Shown here in pieces: positions 8,482-16,120 of a DNA stretch of 64,000 bases (position 1 is its first letter; the number at the start of each line of letters is the position of its first letter). This DNA comes from Leisingera sp. S132 (GTDB lineage: Bacteria; Pseudomonadota; Alphaproteobacteria; Rhodobacterales; Rhodobacteraceae). Under the pieces are notes generated by a model that saw only the letters and a program-made list of their open reading frames with translations, did not search any database and was not told where the DNA came from. Location: positions 2,354,001-2,418,000 of the forward strand of contig NZ_CP083553.1 in the NCBI RefSeq assembly GCF_025144465.1, read 5' to 3'. A program made the position numbers and the translations under genes.

Positions 8482-9728
8482 CCGAACTGGCCGTTTTCAA
8501 GGACGAGCGCAAACGCACCTTCCTGAATGCGGAGGGTGCCGATAAGCCGCTGAAATCACCGCTGGGTCAAGACATTCTGGACCGCGCCCGCGCCTACCGC
8601 CTGCAGCGGCTGCGCGATGAAATGGCGTGCCAGGACGTGGCGGGCCTGCTGCTCTATGACCCGGTCAACATCCGCTATGCGTTTGACTGTTCCAACATGT
8701 CGATCTGGACCGCCCACAACCCGATCCGCTTCGCGCTGATCCTGAATGGCGGGCCGGGCATCATGTTCGAATTCAAGGGCTGCGAGCATCTGAACGACGG
8801 GCTGCCCGGCATTGACGAGGTCAGGCATGCCATCGGCTGGATGTTCATGTGCGCCGGCGACCAGGCCGCGGACCGGCTGACGCCCTGGGCGGCGGAGATC
8901 GCCAAGCTGGTCACGCAATACGGCGGCGGCAACCTGCGGCTGGGCGTCGACAGGATGGAGCCCGAGGGCGTGCACGCCCTGTCAGAACACGGCCTGCAGA
9001 TCATCGACGGCGGCCAAGTCACCGAGACCGCCCGCGCCATCAAATCGGCGGATGAAATCGAACTGATGCGCTGGACCATCCGCGTTTGCGAGGCCGGTAT
9101 GGCCCGGATCTACGAACACTCGGTGCCCGGCGTGACCGAGCAGGAGCTCTGGGCGCATCTGCATTTCGAGAATGCCCGCTCCGGCGGCGAATGGCTGGAA
9201 ACCAAGCTGCTCACATGCGGACCCAACACCAGCCCCTGGTACAAGGAATGCTCCGCCCGCGAGTGCCGCGAAGGCGAAATGATCTCCTTCGACACCGACA
9301 TGATCGGCCCCTACGGCTATTGCGCTGACCTCTCGCGCAGCTGGACCTGCGGCTATGTGCCGATGAATGATACGCAAAAGCGTCTGTACGCGGCGGCGCG
9401 GGCGCAGATCGAACACAACATGGCGCTGTTGCAGCCCGGATTGAGTTTCGCGGAGTTCAACGTCAAAAGCTGGCAGATCCCGGAACCTTACCAGCCCTAC
9501 CGCTATTCTTTGGCTGCGCATGGCGTGGGCATGGCCGATGAATGGCCGGTGGTGCCGCTGCATGTGGATTTTGAGGGCGCCCACGGCGGTGAGTTCGAGG
9601 AGAATATGGTGATCTGCATCGAAAGCCTGATCGGCGAGAAAGGCTCCGAGTCGGTCAAGCTGGAAACCCAGGTGCTGGTCACCGCAGACGGACCAGTGCG
9701 GCTCGACAGTTTTCCCTGGGAAATGTGA
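8478..9728 (+). CDS. M24-family metalloenzyme closely resembling the DMSP lyase DddP
   Basis: 416 residues with a creatinase-like N-terminal domain (about 40-175) and a pita-bread M24 catalytic domain. The five-ligand metal set is complete: D272, D274, D284, H348, E382 and E396. DddP cleaves dimethylsulfoniopropionate to DMS and acrylate. From memory of the Ruegeria lacuscaerulens enzyme, its extra catalytic Tyr sits five residues before and its Asp six residues after the metal His. Both are present here as Y343 and D354 (YSLAAHGVGMADEWP). The N-terminal stretch DPVNIRYAFDCSNMSIWTAHNP also matches DddP style. The protein is about 30 residues shorter than typical DddP and may be a paralogue with another substrate. 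It overlaps the 2OG oxygenase gene by ATGA, so the two are coupled. Confidence 0.8.
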   Translation: MTELAVFKDERKRTFLNAEGADKPLKSPLGQDILDRARAYRLQRLRDEMACQDVAGLLLYDPVNIRYAFDCSNMSIWTAHNPIRFALILNGGPGIMFEFKGCEHLNDGLPGIDEVRHAIGWMFMCAGDQAADRLTPWAAEIAKLVTQYGGGNLRLGVDRMEPEGVHALSEHGLQIIDGGQVTETARAIKSADEIELMRWTIRVCEAGMARIYEHSVPGVTEQELWAHLHFENARSGGEWLETKLLTCGPNTSPWYKECSARECREGEMISFDTDMIGPYGYCADLSRSWTCGYVPMNDTQKRLYAAARAQIEHNMALLQPGLSFAEFNVKSWQIPEPYQPYRYSLAAHGVGMADEWPVVPLHVDFEGAHGGEFEENMVICIESLIGEKGSESVKLETQVLVTADGPVRLDSFPWEM

Positions 9729-9742
9729 CCCGGTTAAAAAAG

Positions 9743-9814
9743 AGAGGGGGCTGTCTGCCCCCTCTTGAGCCTCCGGCTCAATTCACCCCCGAGAGTATTT
9801 CAGGAAAGATGAAA
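9743..9814 (+). repeat. Intergenic two-hairpin repeat, family 1, copy A
   Basis: Layout: hairpin AGAGGGGG...CCCCTCT, second hairpin TTGAGCC...GGCTCAA, then TTCACCCC, GAGTATTT and GGAAAGATGAAA. The same order occurs on the minus strand at 43550-43612, and the tail alone at 54231-54252. It follows the DddP-like gene and lies between it and the convergent metZ, so the first hairpin may end transcription. Confidence 0.7.
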
Positions 9815-9833
9815 TCCCGCCGGGTCTTTGGTA

Positions 9834-11024
9834 TCAGCCCTGCGAGGCCTCCAGCGCTGCCTTCAGGTCGGCGATCAGGTCATCGGCATCCTCAAGGCCC
9901 ACCGAAAAGCGCACAAGACCCGGGGTGATGCCCAGTTCGTCTTTCAGCTCGTCGGTCAGCCGCTGGTGGGTCGTGGTCGCCGGATGGGTGGCGATGGACT
10001 TGGCGTCGCCCAGGTTGTTGGAGATCACCGGGATGGTCATCGCGTTCAGGAACTTGAACGCGGCCGCCTTGCCGCCCTTCAGGTCCAGCGACAAGACGGT
10101 GCCGCCTTTGCCGCCCAGCTGGGTCTGCACCAGCGCGTTCTGCGCGTGGTCCTTCAGCCCCGGATAAATGGTGCGTTCCAGCGCCGGGTGGCCGTTCAGG
10201 GCCTCAGCGATTTTCAGCGCAGTCTCCGCCTGGGCGTTCACCCGCAGCGAAATGGTTTCCAGCCCCTTCAGCATCACCCAGGCATTGAACGGGCTGAGCG
10301 ATCCGCCGGTGTGCTTCATATAGGGTTCCAGCGTGCCGCGGATATAGTCCTTGGTGCCCAGCACCACCCCGCCCAGCGCCCGGCCCTGGCCGTCGATATG
10401 CTTGGTCGCGGAATAGATCACCACATCGGCGCCCTGCGCGATGGCGTTGGAGAACACCGGGGTCGAGAACACGTTGTCCACCACCACCGTGGCGCCAACA
10501 GAATGCGCAATCTCCGCAACGCCAGCGATGTCAATCACCTCCAGCGTCGGGTTCGACATGCTCTCAAAGAACACCGCCCTGGTGTCCGGACGCACGGCGG
10601 CCTTCCAGGCGTCCAGATCAGTGCCGTCGATGAAGGTGACCTCAACCCCGAAGCGGCCCAGCACATCGGCCAGGATATAGTTGCAGGAGCCGAACAGCGC
10701 CTTGGCCGAAACGATATGGTCGCCCGCCTTCACCAGCGAGGTCAGTGCGCCGTTGACTGCCGCCATGCCGGAGGCGGTGGAAAAGGCGTCCTCGGCCCCT
10801 TCCAGCGCCGCGATGCGCTTTTCGAACATGTCGACGGTCGGGTTGCCGTAACGGGCATAGATGAACTCGTCCGGGCCGGTTTCGATGAAGCGTGCCTCGG
10901 CCTGCTCGGCGGTCTCATAGACGAACCCTTGTGTCAGGAAGATCGCCTCGCTCACCTCGTTGTACTGGCTGCGGCGGGTACCGCCATGCACCAGCGTGGT
11001 GCGCTTGTTCCAGTTGTCGCTCAT
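9834..11024 (-). CDS. metZ: O-succinylhomoserine sulfhydrylase MetZ
   Basis: PLP enzyme of the Cys/Met metabolism family. It makes homocysteine from O-succinylhomoserine and sulfide in methionine synthesis. About 396 residues from the chosen start MSDNWNKRTTLVHGGTRRS. The PLP lysine lies in YSATKHIDGQGRALGG, and the family signature DNVFSTPVFSNAI precedes it. An upstream in-frame ATG would translate the riboswitch terminator region (MADWGFFVRLG...) and is rejected; the start at 11022-11024 has GAGGAGA upstream. The gene is preceded by a SAM-II riboswitch and a terminator hairpin, so expression should fall when S-adenosylmethionine is plentiful. MetZ rather than MetB or MetY is supported by the RFETGPDEFIYARYGNPT-type region and by the riboswitch context. 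Confidence 0.93.
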   Translation of the reverse strand: MSDNWNKRTTLVHGGTRRSQYNEVSEAIFLTQGFVYETAEQAEARFIETGPDEFIYARYGNPTVDMFEKRIAALEGAEDAFSTASGMAAVNGALTSLVKAGDHIVSAKALFGSCNYILADVLGRFGVEVTFIDGTDLDAWKAAVRPDTRAVFFESMSNPTLEVIDIAGVAEIAHSVGATVVVDNVFSTPVFSNAIAQGADVVIYSATKHIDGQGRALGGVVLGTKDYIRGTLEPYMKHTGGSLSPFNAWVMLKGLETISLRVNAQAETALKIAEALNGHPALERTIYPGLKDHAQNALVQTQLGGKGGTVLSLDLKGGKAAAFKFLNAMTIPVISNNLGDAKSIATHPATTTHQRLTDELKDELGITPGLVRFSVGLEDADDLIADLKAALEASQG

Positions 11025-11054
11025 CTCTTCTGTCTCCTCGCGCCCTAAGCGCAC

Positions 11055-11087
11055 AAAAAACCCCCAATCGGCCAAGCGAAAGGGGGT
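11055..11087 (-). terminator. Attenuator hairpin between SAM-II riboswitch and metZ
   Basis: On the minus strand: ACCCCC, TT, TCG, loop CTTGGC, CGA, TT, GGGGGT, then TTTTTT. The symmetric internal loop and six-T tail make a strong intrinsic terminator. It lies 13 nt beyond the riboswitch and 30 nt before the metZ start. This implies control by premature termination. Confidence 0.85.
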
Positions 11088-11100
11088 CCTTCACGTCCTG

Positions 11101-11155
11101 ACCTCTTTAGCGGGATTGTTTAACGTGGCCCGCAATCCGGTAACAAATCGCCACG
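11101..11155 (-). promoter_or_regulatory. SAM-II riboswitch (metA motif) in the metZ leader
   Basis: Read on the minus strand it runs CGTGGCGATTTG, then CCGGATTGCGGGCCACG, then TTAAACAA, then CCGCTAAAGAGGT. The CGTGGC / GCCACG stem, the conserved GATTTG and TTAAACAA loops, and the terminal GCTAAAG strand are the hallmarks of the SAM-II H-type pseudoknot. SAM-II is largely an alphaproteobacterial riboswitch found before metA and metZ. It binds S-adenosylmethionine. The terminator directly downstream (11055-11087) is the likely expression platform. Identified by eye against the remembered consensus. Confidence 0.92.
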
Positions 11156-11300
11156 ATGTGATGCTTGGGCTTTACGCATCTTGCGGGATTCGGTCAAGCG
11201 GCAGCATGTCCGGCAATCACAGCGATGTGAGGCACTCCGCCCCTTGCTTCACCGCCGCCGCCCGTGCTCCTGTGGTCCCGCACACAGACGGAGGCGCATG

Positions 11301-11990
11301 ATGCAGGACCCCATCCAGCTGTTCTACTGGCCTACGCCGAATGGCTGGAAAATCTCCATCGCGCTGGAGGAAATGGGCCTGCCCTTTGACGTCACCCTGA
11401 TCGACATCGGCAAAGGCGATCAGTTTGCGCCGGAGTTCCTGAAGATCTCCCCCAACAACCGGATGCCCGCGATCATCGACCCGGACGGGCCGGACGGCGC
11501 GCCGGTCTCGCTGTTCGAAAGCGGCGCCATTCTGCAGTACCTTGCCCGCAAGACCGGGCAGTTCTACGGCGCGGATGAGCGCGCCCGCCTGACTGTGGAT
11601 CAATGGCTGATGTGGCAGATGGGCGGCGTCGGACCTATGGCAGGCCAGGCGCACCATTTTCTGAAGTATGCGCCTGAGGACCTGCCCTATGCCAAGGACC
11701 GTTACCGTTCTGAGGTCGCCCACCTCTACGGCGTGCTGGACCGGCAGCTGGCAGAAACTGAGTATGTGGCAGGTGCAGATTACACGATTGCCGATATGGC
11801 GGTCTGGCCCTGGGCCTCGCTCTGGGAAGGCCAGCAGCAGGCCCTTGAAGACAAGCCGAATTTAGCCCGCTGGCTGGATCTGATGTGGTCGCGCCCCGGC
11901 GTGGTGGCGGGCCGGGCACTGCACGCGGACCTGCGCGCCGACCGGTCCGACACCAAGGCGCAGCAGGTGATTTTCGGCCAAGACCGCTAA
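11301..11990 (+). CDS. Glutathione S-transferase, YfcG/nu-like
   Basis: About 229-residue cytosolic GST. The thioredoxin-like N-terminal domain has PTPNGWKISIALEEMGLPFD and the cis-Pro and glutathione-gamma-Glu motifs NNRMPAI and FESGAILQYLA. The alpha-helical C-terminal domain has ADYTIADMAVWPW. The sequence most resembles disulfide-bond oxidoreductases of the YfcG/YghU group, which reduce disulfides with glutathione. Two adjacent ATGs exist (11298 and 11301). I prefer 11301 because GGAGG at 11290-11294 is then 6 nt away instead of 3. It is divergent from the metZ leader. The substrate cannot be told from sequence. Confidence 0.9.
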   Translation: MQDPIQLFYWPTPNGWKISIALEEMGLPFDVTLIDIGKGDQFAPEFLKISPNNRMPAIIDPDGPDGAPVSLFESGAILQYLARKTGQFYGADERARLTVDQWLMWQMGGVGPMAGQAHHFLKYAPEDLPYAKDRYRSEVAHLYGVLDRQLAETEYVAGADYTIADMAVWPWASLWEGQQQALEDKPNLARWLDLMWSRPGVVAGRALHADLRADRSDTKAQQVIFGQDR

Positions 11991-12088
11991 GCCGCGCGCC
12001 CGTAGCGCACCGCAGGTGCGCTGCCCTGCCCAAGGCTTCATCTTTGATGACGCGCGAAGACGCGGGAGCCCGCCGCTGCCGCCAGAGG

Positions 12089-12700
12089 TCACTCCGCGGG
12101 GCCGGCCTCTTCTTCTTTGCCGTATTTCTGCAGCAGCGTTCCCTGAAACATGAAAAAGGCAAACATCGCCACCGGCAGGCCGAAGGTCTTGAAATAGACC
12201 CAGATCTCGGTGCTTTGCGTGCGCCAGATCAGCTCATTCGCCACCGCCAGGCCAAAGAAAAACGCGCACAGCCGCCGGGTCAGGATCATCCAGCCCTCCT
12301 GCTGCAGCGGCATCAGCTCTTCCATCACCACCTTGAGCCAGCTCTGCCCGCGCAAAAGGCCGATGCCCAAGAGGCCGCCGAACAGCAGATACAGCATCGT
12401 CGGCTTCATCTTGATAAAGCGGTCGTCGTTGAACCACACCGACATGCCGCCGAACAGCACCACCAGCACCAATGTGGCAAACTGCATCCGCGACAGGTGG
12501 CCCGTCAGCTTCCACAGCGCGAGCGTGGAGGCAATCATCAGCGGGATGAACGCCGCGGTGATGACGATGAAGCCCTTGTATTCGCTGCCGCCGATCAGAA
12601 ACACCTCATCCTTCAGCTTCAGATAGCCGATGAAAAACAGGACAACGGGGCCCAGTTCCAGCAGCATCTTCAAAGTCGGGTTGATCTTCTTTGCGGCCAT
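12089..12700 (-). CDS. yciB: Inner membrane septation-type protein YciB/IspZ
   Basis: 203-residue polytopic inner-membrane protein of the YciB (IspZ, intracellular septation A) family, implicated in envelope and division functions; biochemical activity is unknown. Five to six hydrophobic segments are visible. Conserved family stretches include LLELGPVVLFFIGY near the N-terminus, WFNDDRFIKMKPT in the middle and NELIWRTQSTEIWVYFKTFG near the C-terminus. A good AGGAGG site lies 5 nt before the ATG. It follows the EamA transporter and ftsY on the same strand (gap 30 bp to the EamA stop), so ftsY, EamA gene and yciB probably form one operon. Confidence 0.94.
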   Translation of the reverse strand: MAAKKINPTLKMLLELGPVVLFFIGYLKLKDEVFLIGGSEYKGFIVITAAFIPLMIASTLALWKLTGHLSRMQFATLVLVVLFGGMSVWFNDDRFIKMKPTMLYLLFGGLLGIGLLRGQSWLKVVMEELMPLQQEGWMILTRRLCAFFFGLAVANELIWRTQSTEIWVYFKTFGLPVAMFAFFMFQGTLLQKYGKEEEAGPAE

Positions 12701-12730
12701 GGGGCCTCCTGTCAGTTCTGCACGCGGGCT

Positions 12731-13633
12731 TCAGCCGCCCATTTCCACTATCACGGCGCCCAAGGCGATCAAAGCCATCAGCGCAATCCGCCGCGGCCCC
12801 ACGGTTTCCTTCAGCACCAGCCAGCCGATAAGGGCGGCAAACACGGTGGAGGTCTCGCGCAGCACCGCGGCCTCCCCCACCTTGTCCAGCCGCGTCGCCA
12901 GCATGATCGCCCCAAAGGACGCAAAGGCGACCAGCCCGCCAAAGAAGCCCCGCACCATCAGCGGCCCGGGTGCAGGCGGTTCTGCCATACTGCGCCAGCG
13001 GCTGAAGGCAATGACCGGAAACACCAGCCCGTCGATCATGAAAAACCAAGCGAGGAAGGTGAACGGATCCGCCGTCGCCCGGATGCCATAGGCGTCATAT
13101 GTGGTGTAGGCGGCCACAAACAAGCCGGTCACCACCGCCAGCCCCAGCGCAATCCCCAGCGTGTCGCGGTTCACTGTCAGGTAGCGGTAGTTGTACCCCG
13201 CAAGGCCAAAGATCCCAGCCAGCAGCACCGCCACACCCAGCCATTGCACCAGCGTGAACACTTCGCCGAACAGGAAGAAGGAGCCAATGACGGTGAACAG
13301 CGGCCCGGTGCCGCGGACCACCGGGTAGACCACGGTGTAGCTGCCCTTGGTATAGGCCAGCGCCTGGAACAGCTTGTAAAAGACGTGGATCACCCAGGCG
13401 ACGAAGAAGATCAGCCACATGTGCGGCTCCGGCCAGGGCACCACGAACAGTGCAAACGGCGCCGCCATCACGCAATAGGAAAAGTCGATCGCTCCGCGCG
13501 ACAGCCAGGGATCATGCCGCCCCTTCTGCAGCGCACCGAACACCGCGTGCAGGAACGCCGCCCATATGGCCAGAAACAGCGCCGCCTGATGCCCGGCCTC
13601 GGTGCCTTCCAGGGAGATCAGCCAATCGCTCAA
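12731..13633 (-). CDS. EamA/DMT-family transporter
   Basis: 300-residue membrane protein with about ten transmembrane helices arranged as two EamA repeats. It would be an exporter or permease of a small metabolite, substrate unknown. The start appears to be TTG at 13631-13633. An in-frame stop lies shortly upstream and the first internal ATG (residue 56) would remove the first helix. The TTG lies 36 bp after the ftsY stop. The middle position between ftsY and yciB is a conserved roseobacter arrangement, so the three are probably cotranscribed. Motifs such as LAYTKGSYTVVYPVVRGTGPLF and a C-terminal GWLVLKETVG are EamA-like. Confidence 0.85.
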   Translation of the reverse strand: MSDWLISLEGTEAGHQAALFLAIWAAFLHAVFGALQKGRHDPWLSRGAIDFSYCVMAAPFALFVVPWPEPHMWLIFFVAWVIHVFYKLFQALAYTKGSYTVVYPVVRGTGPLFTVIGSFFLFGEVFTLVQWLGVAVLLAGIFGLAGYNYRYLTVNRDTLGIALGLAVVTGLFVAAYTTYDAYGIRATADPFTFLAWFFMIDGLVFPVIAFSRWRSMAEPPAPGPLMVRGFFGGLVAFASFGAIMLATRLDKVGEAAVLRETSTVFAALIGWLVLKETVGPRRIALMALIALGAVIVEMGG

Positions 13634-13669
13634 ATCAAATGCCCTTGCTCAGCCGGGAAATGCGGTGGT

Positions 13670-14854
13670 TCAGGATTTCTCCAGCCCGGTTAGCGCTGCC
13701 GCGAATTCTTTCGGATCAAACGGCGCCAGGTCGTCAATCTGCTCGCCCACGCCGATGGCGTGGATCGGCAGGCCGAACTTGTCCGCCAGCGCTACCAGCA
13801 CGCCACCTTTGGCGGTGCCATCGAGCTTGGTCATCACCAGGCCGGACACATCCGCCAGCTGCTGGAAGGTGCCAACCTGGCTCAGCGCGTTCTGGCCGGT
13901 GGTGGCGTCCAGCACCAAGAGCGTGTTGTGCGGCGCGGTCTCATCCTTCTTGCGGATGACGCGGACGATCTTGGCCAGCTCTTCCATCAGGTCGGCGCGG
14001 TTCTGCAACCGTCCTGCGGTGTCGATCATCAGAAGGTCAGCACCGTCTTCCTGGGCCTTGGTCATGGCGTCAAACGCCAAGGAGGCCGGGTCGGAGCCCT
14101 CGGGAGCGGTCAGCACCGGCACGCCGGCACGGTCGCCCCAGACCTGCAGCTGTTCGACGGCGGCGGCGCGGAAGGTGTCGCCCGCGGCAATCACCACCTT
14201 TTTGCCCGCGCCTTTGAACTGGCTGGCCAGCTTGCCGATGGTTGTGGTCTTGCCGGAGCCGTTCACCCCAACCACCAGCACCACCTGCGGGCGCTTGGCA
14301 TAGATCGGCAGGGGCTTGGCCACCGGCTCCATGATGCGCGCCACTTCCTGCGCCAGCAGTTCCTTGATCTCGCGGCTGGAGACCTTCTTGCCCATCCGCC
14401 CCTCGGCCAGGTTGGCGGTCACGCGCAGCGCGGTGTCCACCCCCATGTCGGCGGCGATCAGCAGCTCTTCCAGCTGCTCCAGCATGTCGTCATCCAGCGC
14501 CCGGCGCGGCTCCGCCGCAGCAGAGCGGCCCATCAGGCGGCCCAGCAGGCCCGGTGATTTCTTCTCAGGCTCCGGCGCAGGCTGCGGTGCCGGTGCGGGC
14601 TCGGGTGCGGCCACCGCCTGCGGCTCCGGCGCAGGTTCCGGTTCCGGTGCAGGCTCCGGCTCAGCAACGGGTTCAGGCTGCGGAACCGGCGCTGGCGCAG
14701 GCTGCTCCGGCGTGACCGCCGGGGCCTCTGCCAGGGCCTGAACAGCCTCATCTGCAACGCTCTCCGCACCCTCCTCGACAATCGCATCGAGCCCCTGCTC
14801 GAGCTTGGAGGAGGATTTGAACAGCCGCTCCTTGAGCTTTGAGAAAAACGCCAT
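13670..14854 (-). CDS. ftsY: Signal recognition particle receptor FtsY
   Basis: SRP receptor GTPase, which docks ribosome-SRP complexes at the inner membrane. 394 residues from MAFFSKLKERLF, the typical FtsY N-terminus with a short membrane-targeting helix. An acidic Pro/Ala/Glu linker (about 40-120) precedes the NG domain. GTPase motifs visible: G1 GVNGSGKTTTIGKL, GDTFRAAAVEQL, DTAGRLQN and TKLDGTAKGG. An 80-codon upstream extension is open in frame but is not FtsY-like and is rejected. Heads a probable operon with the EamA transporter and yciB. Confidence 0.96.
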   Translation of the reverse strand: MAFFSKLKERLFKSSSKLEQGLDAIVEEGAESVADEAVQALAEAPAVTPEQPAPAPVPQPEPVAEPEPAPEPEPAPEPQAVAAPEPAPAPQPAPEPEKKSPGLLGRLMGRSAAAEPRRALDDDMLEQLEELLIAADMGVDTALRVTANLAEGRMGKKVSSREIKELLAQEVARIMEPVAKPLPIYAKRPQVVLVVGVNGSGKTTTIGKLASQFKGAGKKVVIAAGDTFRAAAVEQLQVWGDRAGVPVLTAPEGSDPASLAFDAMTKAQEDGADLLMIDTAGRLQNRADLMEELAKIVRVIRKKDETAPHNTLLVLDATTGQNALSQVGTFQQLADVSGLVMTKLDGTAKGGVLVALADKFGLPIHAIGVGEQIDDLAPFDPKEFAAALTGLEKS

Positions 14855-14931
14855 CTTGGTCTCCGCAAAAGGGTCTGCACCCCACCTAATGCGGATTGGG
14901 CCGGAGTGCAAAGCGCAACCCGCCGCAGAAA

Positions 14932-15573
14932 TCAGGAAAATGCCGCCAGAAAGCCCGCTTGCGCCCCCCAATAGAGCGGCCAGACCGCATAAGGCGTGAT
15001 CCGGCGCAGCGCGTGATCCTGCGGCAGTACAAAAGTTTCCGCCGCCAGCACCATATCCGACAGCATGAAGGCGCAGGCTGCGGCAAAGACCCAACTGCCG
15101 AACGGCAGCGTCAGCGCCGCCGCTCCCATGCCAAGAATGATCGGAATATAGGCCAGCACTGGCCCTTTCAGCGCCCCGGCGCGCGGCGCCAGGATCTTCG
15201 CCATCCCCAGCCCCAGCACCAGCAGAACCGCCGCAATGGCGGCACCGGGCATCTGCAGCAGCAGCTCCGGATCGCTCGCGTCCCGGGTCAGGAACAGCGC
15301 TGCATAGGCCAGATGCCCGGCAGCAAACGCACCGACGCCTGCCATGAACGCCCCCTCGCCGTCACGCGACAGGAACAGATCGCCCAGCGCGCAAAGGCCC
15401 AGAGCAGCGGCCAGCAGCCACGGCGCGCCCGTCAGCAGCGCCGCCAGCGCCAGCAGGGCCACGGACGCCGTTTTAAGCGCACTGCGCAGCAGCCCGGGCG
15501 GCTGTGCAGCCATCAGCAGATAGATCAGCGCACAGGCCCCGGCCCCAGCCCAAAGCATCAGTTCCGCCGTCAT
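14932..15573 (-). CDS. YhhN/TMEM86-family membrane protein (lysoplasmalogenase-like)
   Basis: 213 residues, seven to eight hydrophobic helices. The family includes animal lysoplasmalogenase TMEM86 and bacterial YhhN. Conserved acidic residues sit in LCALGDLFLSRDGEGAFMAGVGAFAAGH and FMLSDMVLAAETF, the family's likely catalytic segments. Activity on ether lysolipids is known for relatives and only inferred here. I start at 15571-15573 (MTAELMLWAG); the longer frame upstream is low-complexity and overlaps the divergent gene region. Co-directional with ftsY but separated by 77 bp. Confidence 0.82.
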   Translation of the reverse strand: MTAELMLWAGAGACALIYLLMAAQPPGLLRSALKTASVALLALAALLTGAPWLLAAALGLCALGDLFLSRDGEGAFMAGVGAFAAGHLAYAALFLTRDASDPELLLQMPGAAIAAVLLVLGLGMAKILAPRAGALKGPVLAYIPIILGMGAAALTLPFGSWVFAAACAFMLSDMVLAAETFVLPQDHALRRITPYAVWPLYWGAQAGFLAAFS

Positions 15574-15705
15574 CGCCTGCCTCCCCTGTTGTTTTCCCGC
15601 ACTCTGTCCCCGCAGGCCGCGCGTGGTCAAAGGTGACCCCGCGGGAGGCTGGGCAGAAACACGCAACGCTTGGCCCCGGACCCCGTCCTGAGGCACAATG
15701 CCCTC

Positions 15706-16101
15706 ATGCGCACATTGATGATTCTCCTGCTGGCCGCCCTGCCCGCCCCGCTGGCGGCGGGTGAGCCGCTGAGCGCTGGCGAGTTTGACCGCTATACCCA
15801 GGGCCGCACGCTGTTCTACGGCTTCGGTGGCGCCATGTACGGGGTCGAGCGCTACCTGCCGGGCCGCCGGGTGATCTGGTCCTTCCTGGACGGCAAGTGC
15901 CAGGAAGGCAGCTGGTACGAGGATGCAGGCCGGATCTGTTTCATCTACGAAAACCGTGACGATCCGCAGTGCTGGACCTTTGAGCTGACGCCGCGCGGAC
16001 TGACCGCGCGGTTTGAGGACGACCCCTCCGCCACCGAACTGTATGAAGCCGAAGACATCGGCGAGGACATGCTGTGCTACGGCCCCGAGGTCGGCGCCTG
16101 A
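15706..16101 (+). CDS. Secreted hypothetical protein (131 aa)
   Basis: Not recognised by function. The N-terminus MRTLMILLLAALPAPLAAGEP is a clear signal peptide with probable cleavage after ALA-A, so the mature part of about 112 residues is periplasmic or exported. It has three Cys (in GKCQEGSW, GRICFIYE, PQCWTFEL) plus one near the C-terminus, suggesting two disulfides. The motif ICFIYE...D..CW recurs in small periplasmic proteins of Rhodobacteraceae. Convergent with xseA, with 19 bp between stops. The start at residue MRT is chosen because the longer frame destroys the signal peptide. Confidence 0.75.
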   Translation: MRTLMILLLAALPAPLAAGEPLSAGEFDRYTQGRTLFYGFGGAMYGVERYLPGRRVIWSFLDGKCQEGSWYEDAGRICFIYENRDDPQCWTFELTPRGLTARFEDDPSATELYEAEDIGEDMLCYGPEVGA

Positions 16102-16120
16102 GGCCGCTGCAGATGCCCCG

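Noticed and set aside
11025-11075. Upstream in-frame extension of metZ
   Set aside because: It would translate through the attenuator terminator; the chosen start has a ribosome binding site.
11885-13693. 602-codon open frame antisense to yciB and the EamA gene
   Set aside because: Mirror of two real genes; His/Gln-rich composition typical of antisense frames in GC-rich DNA.
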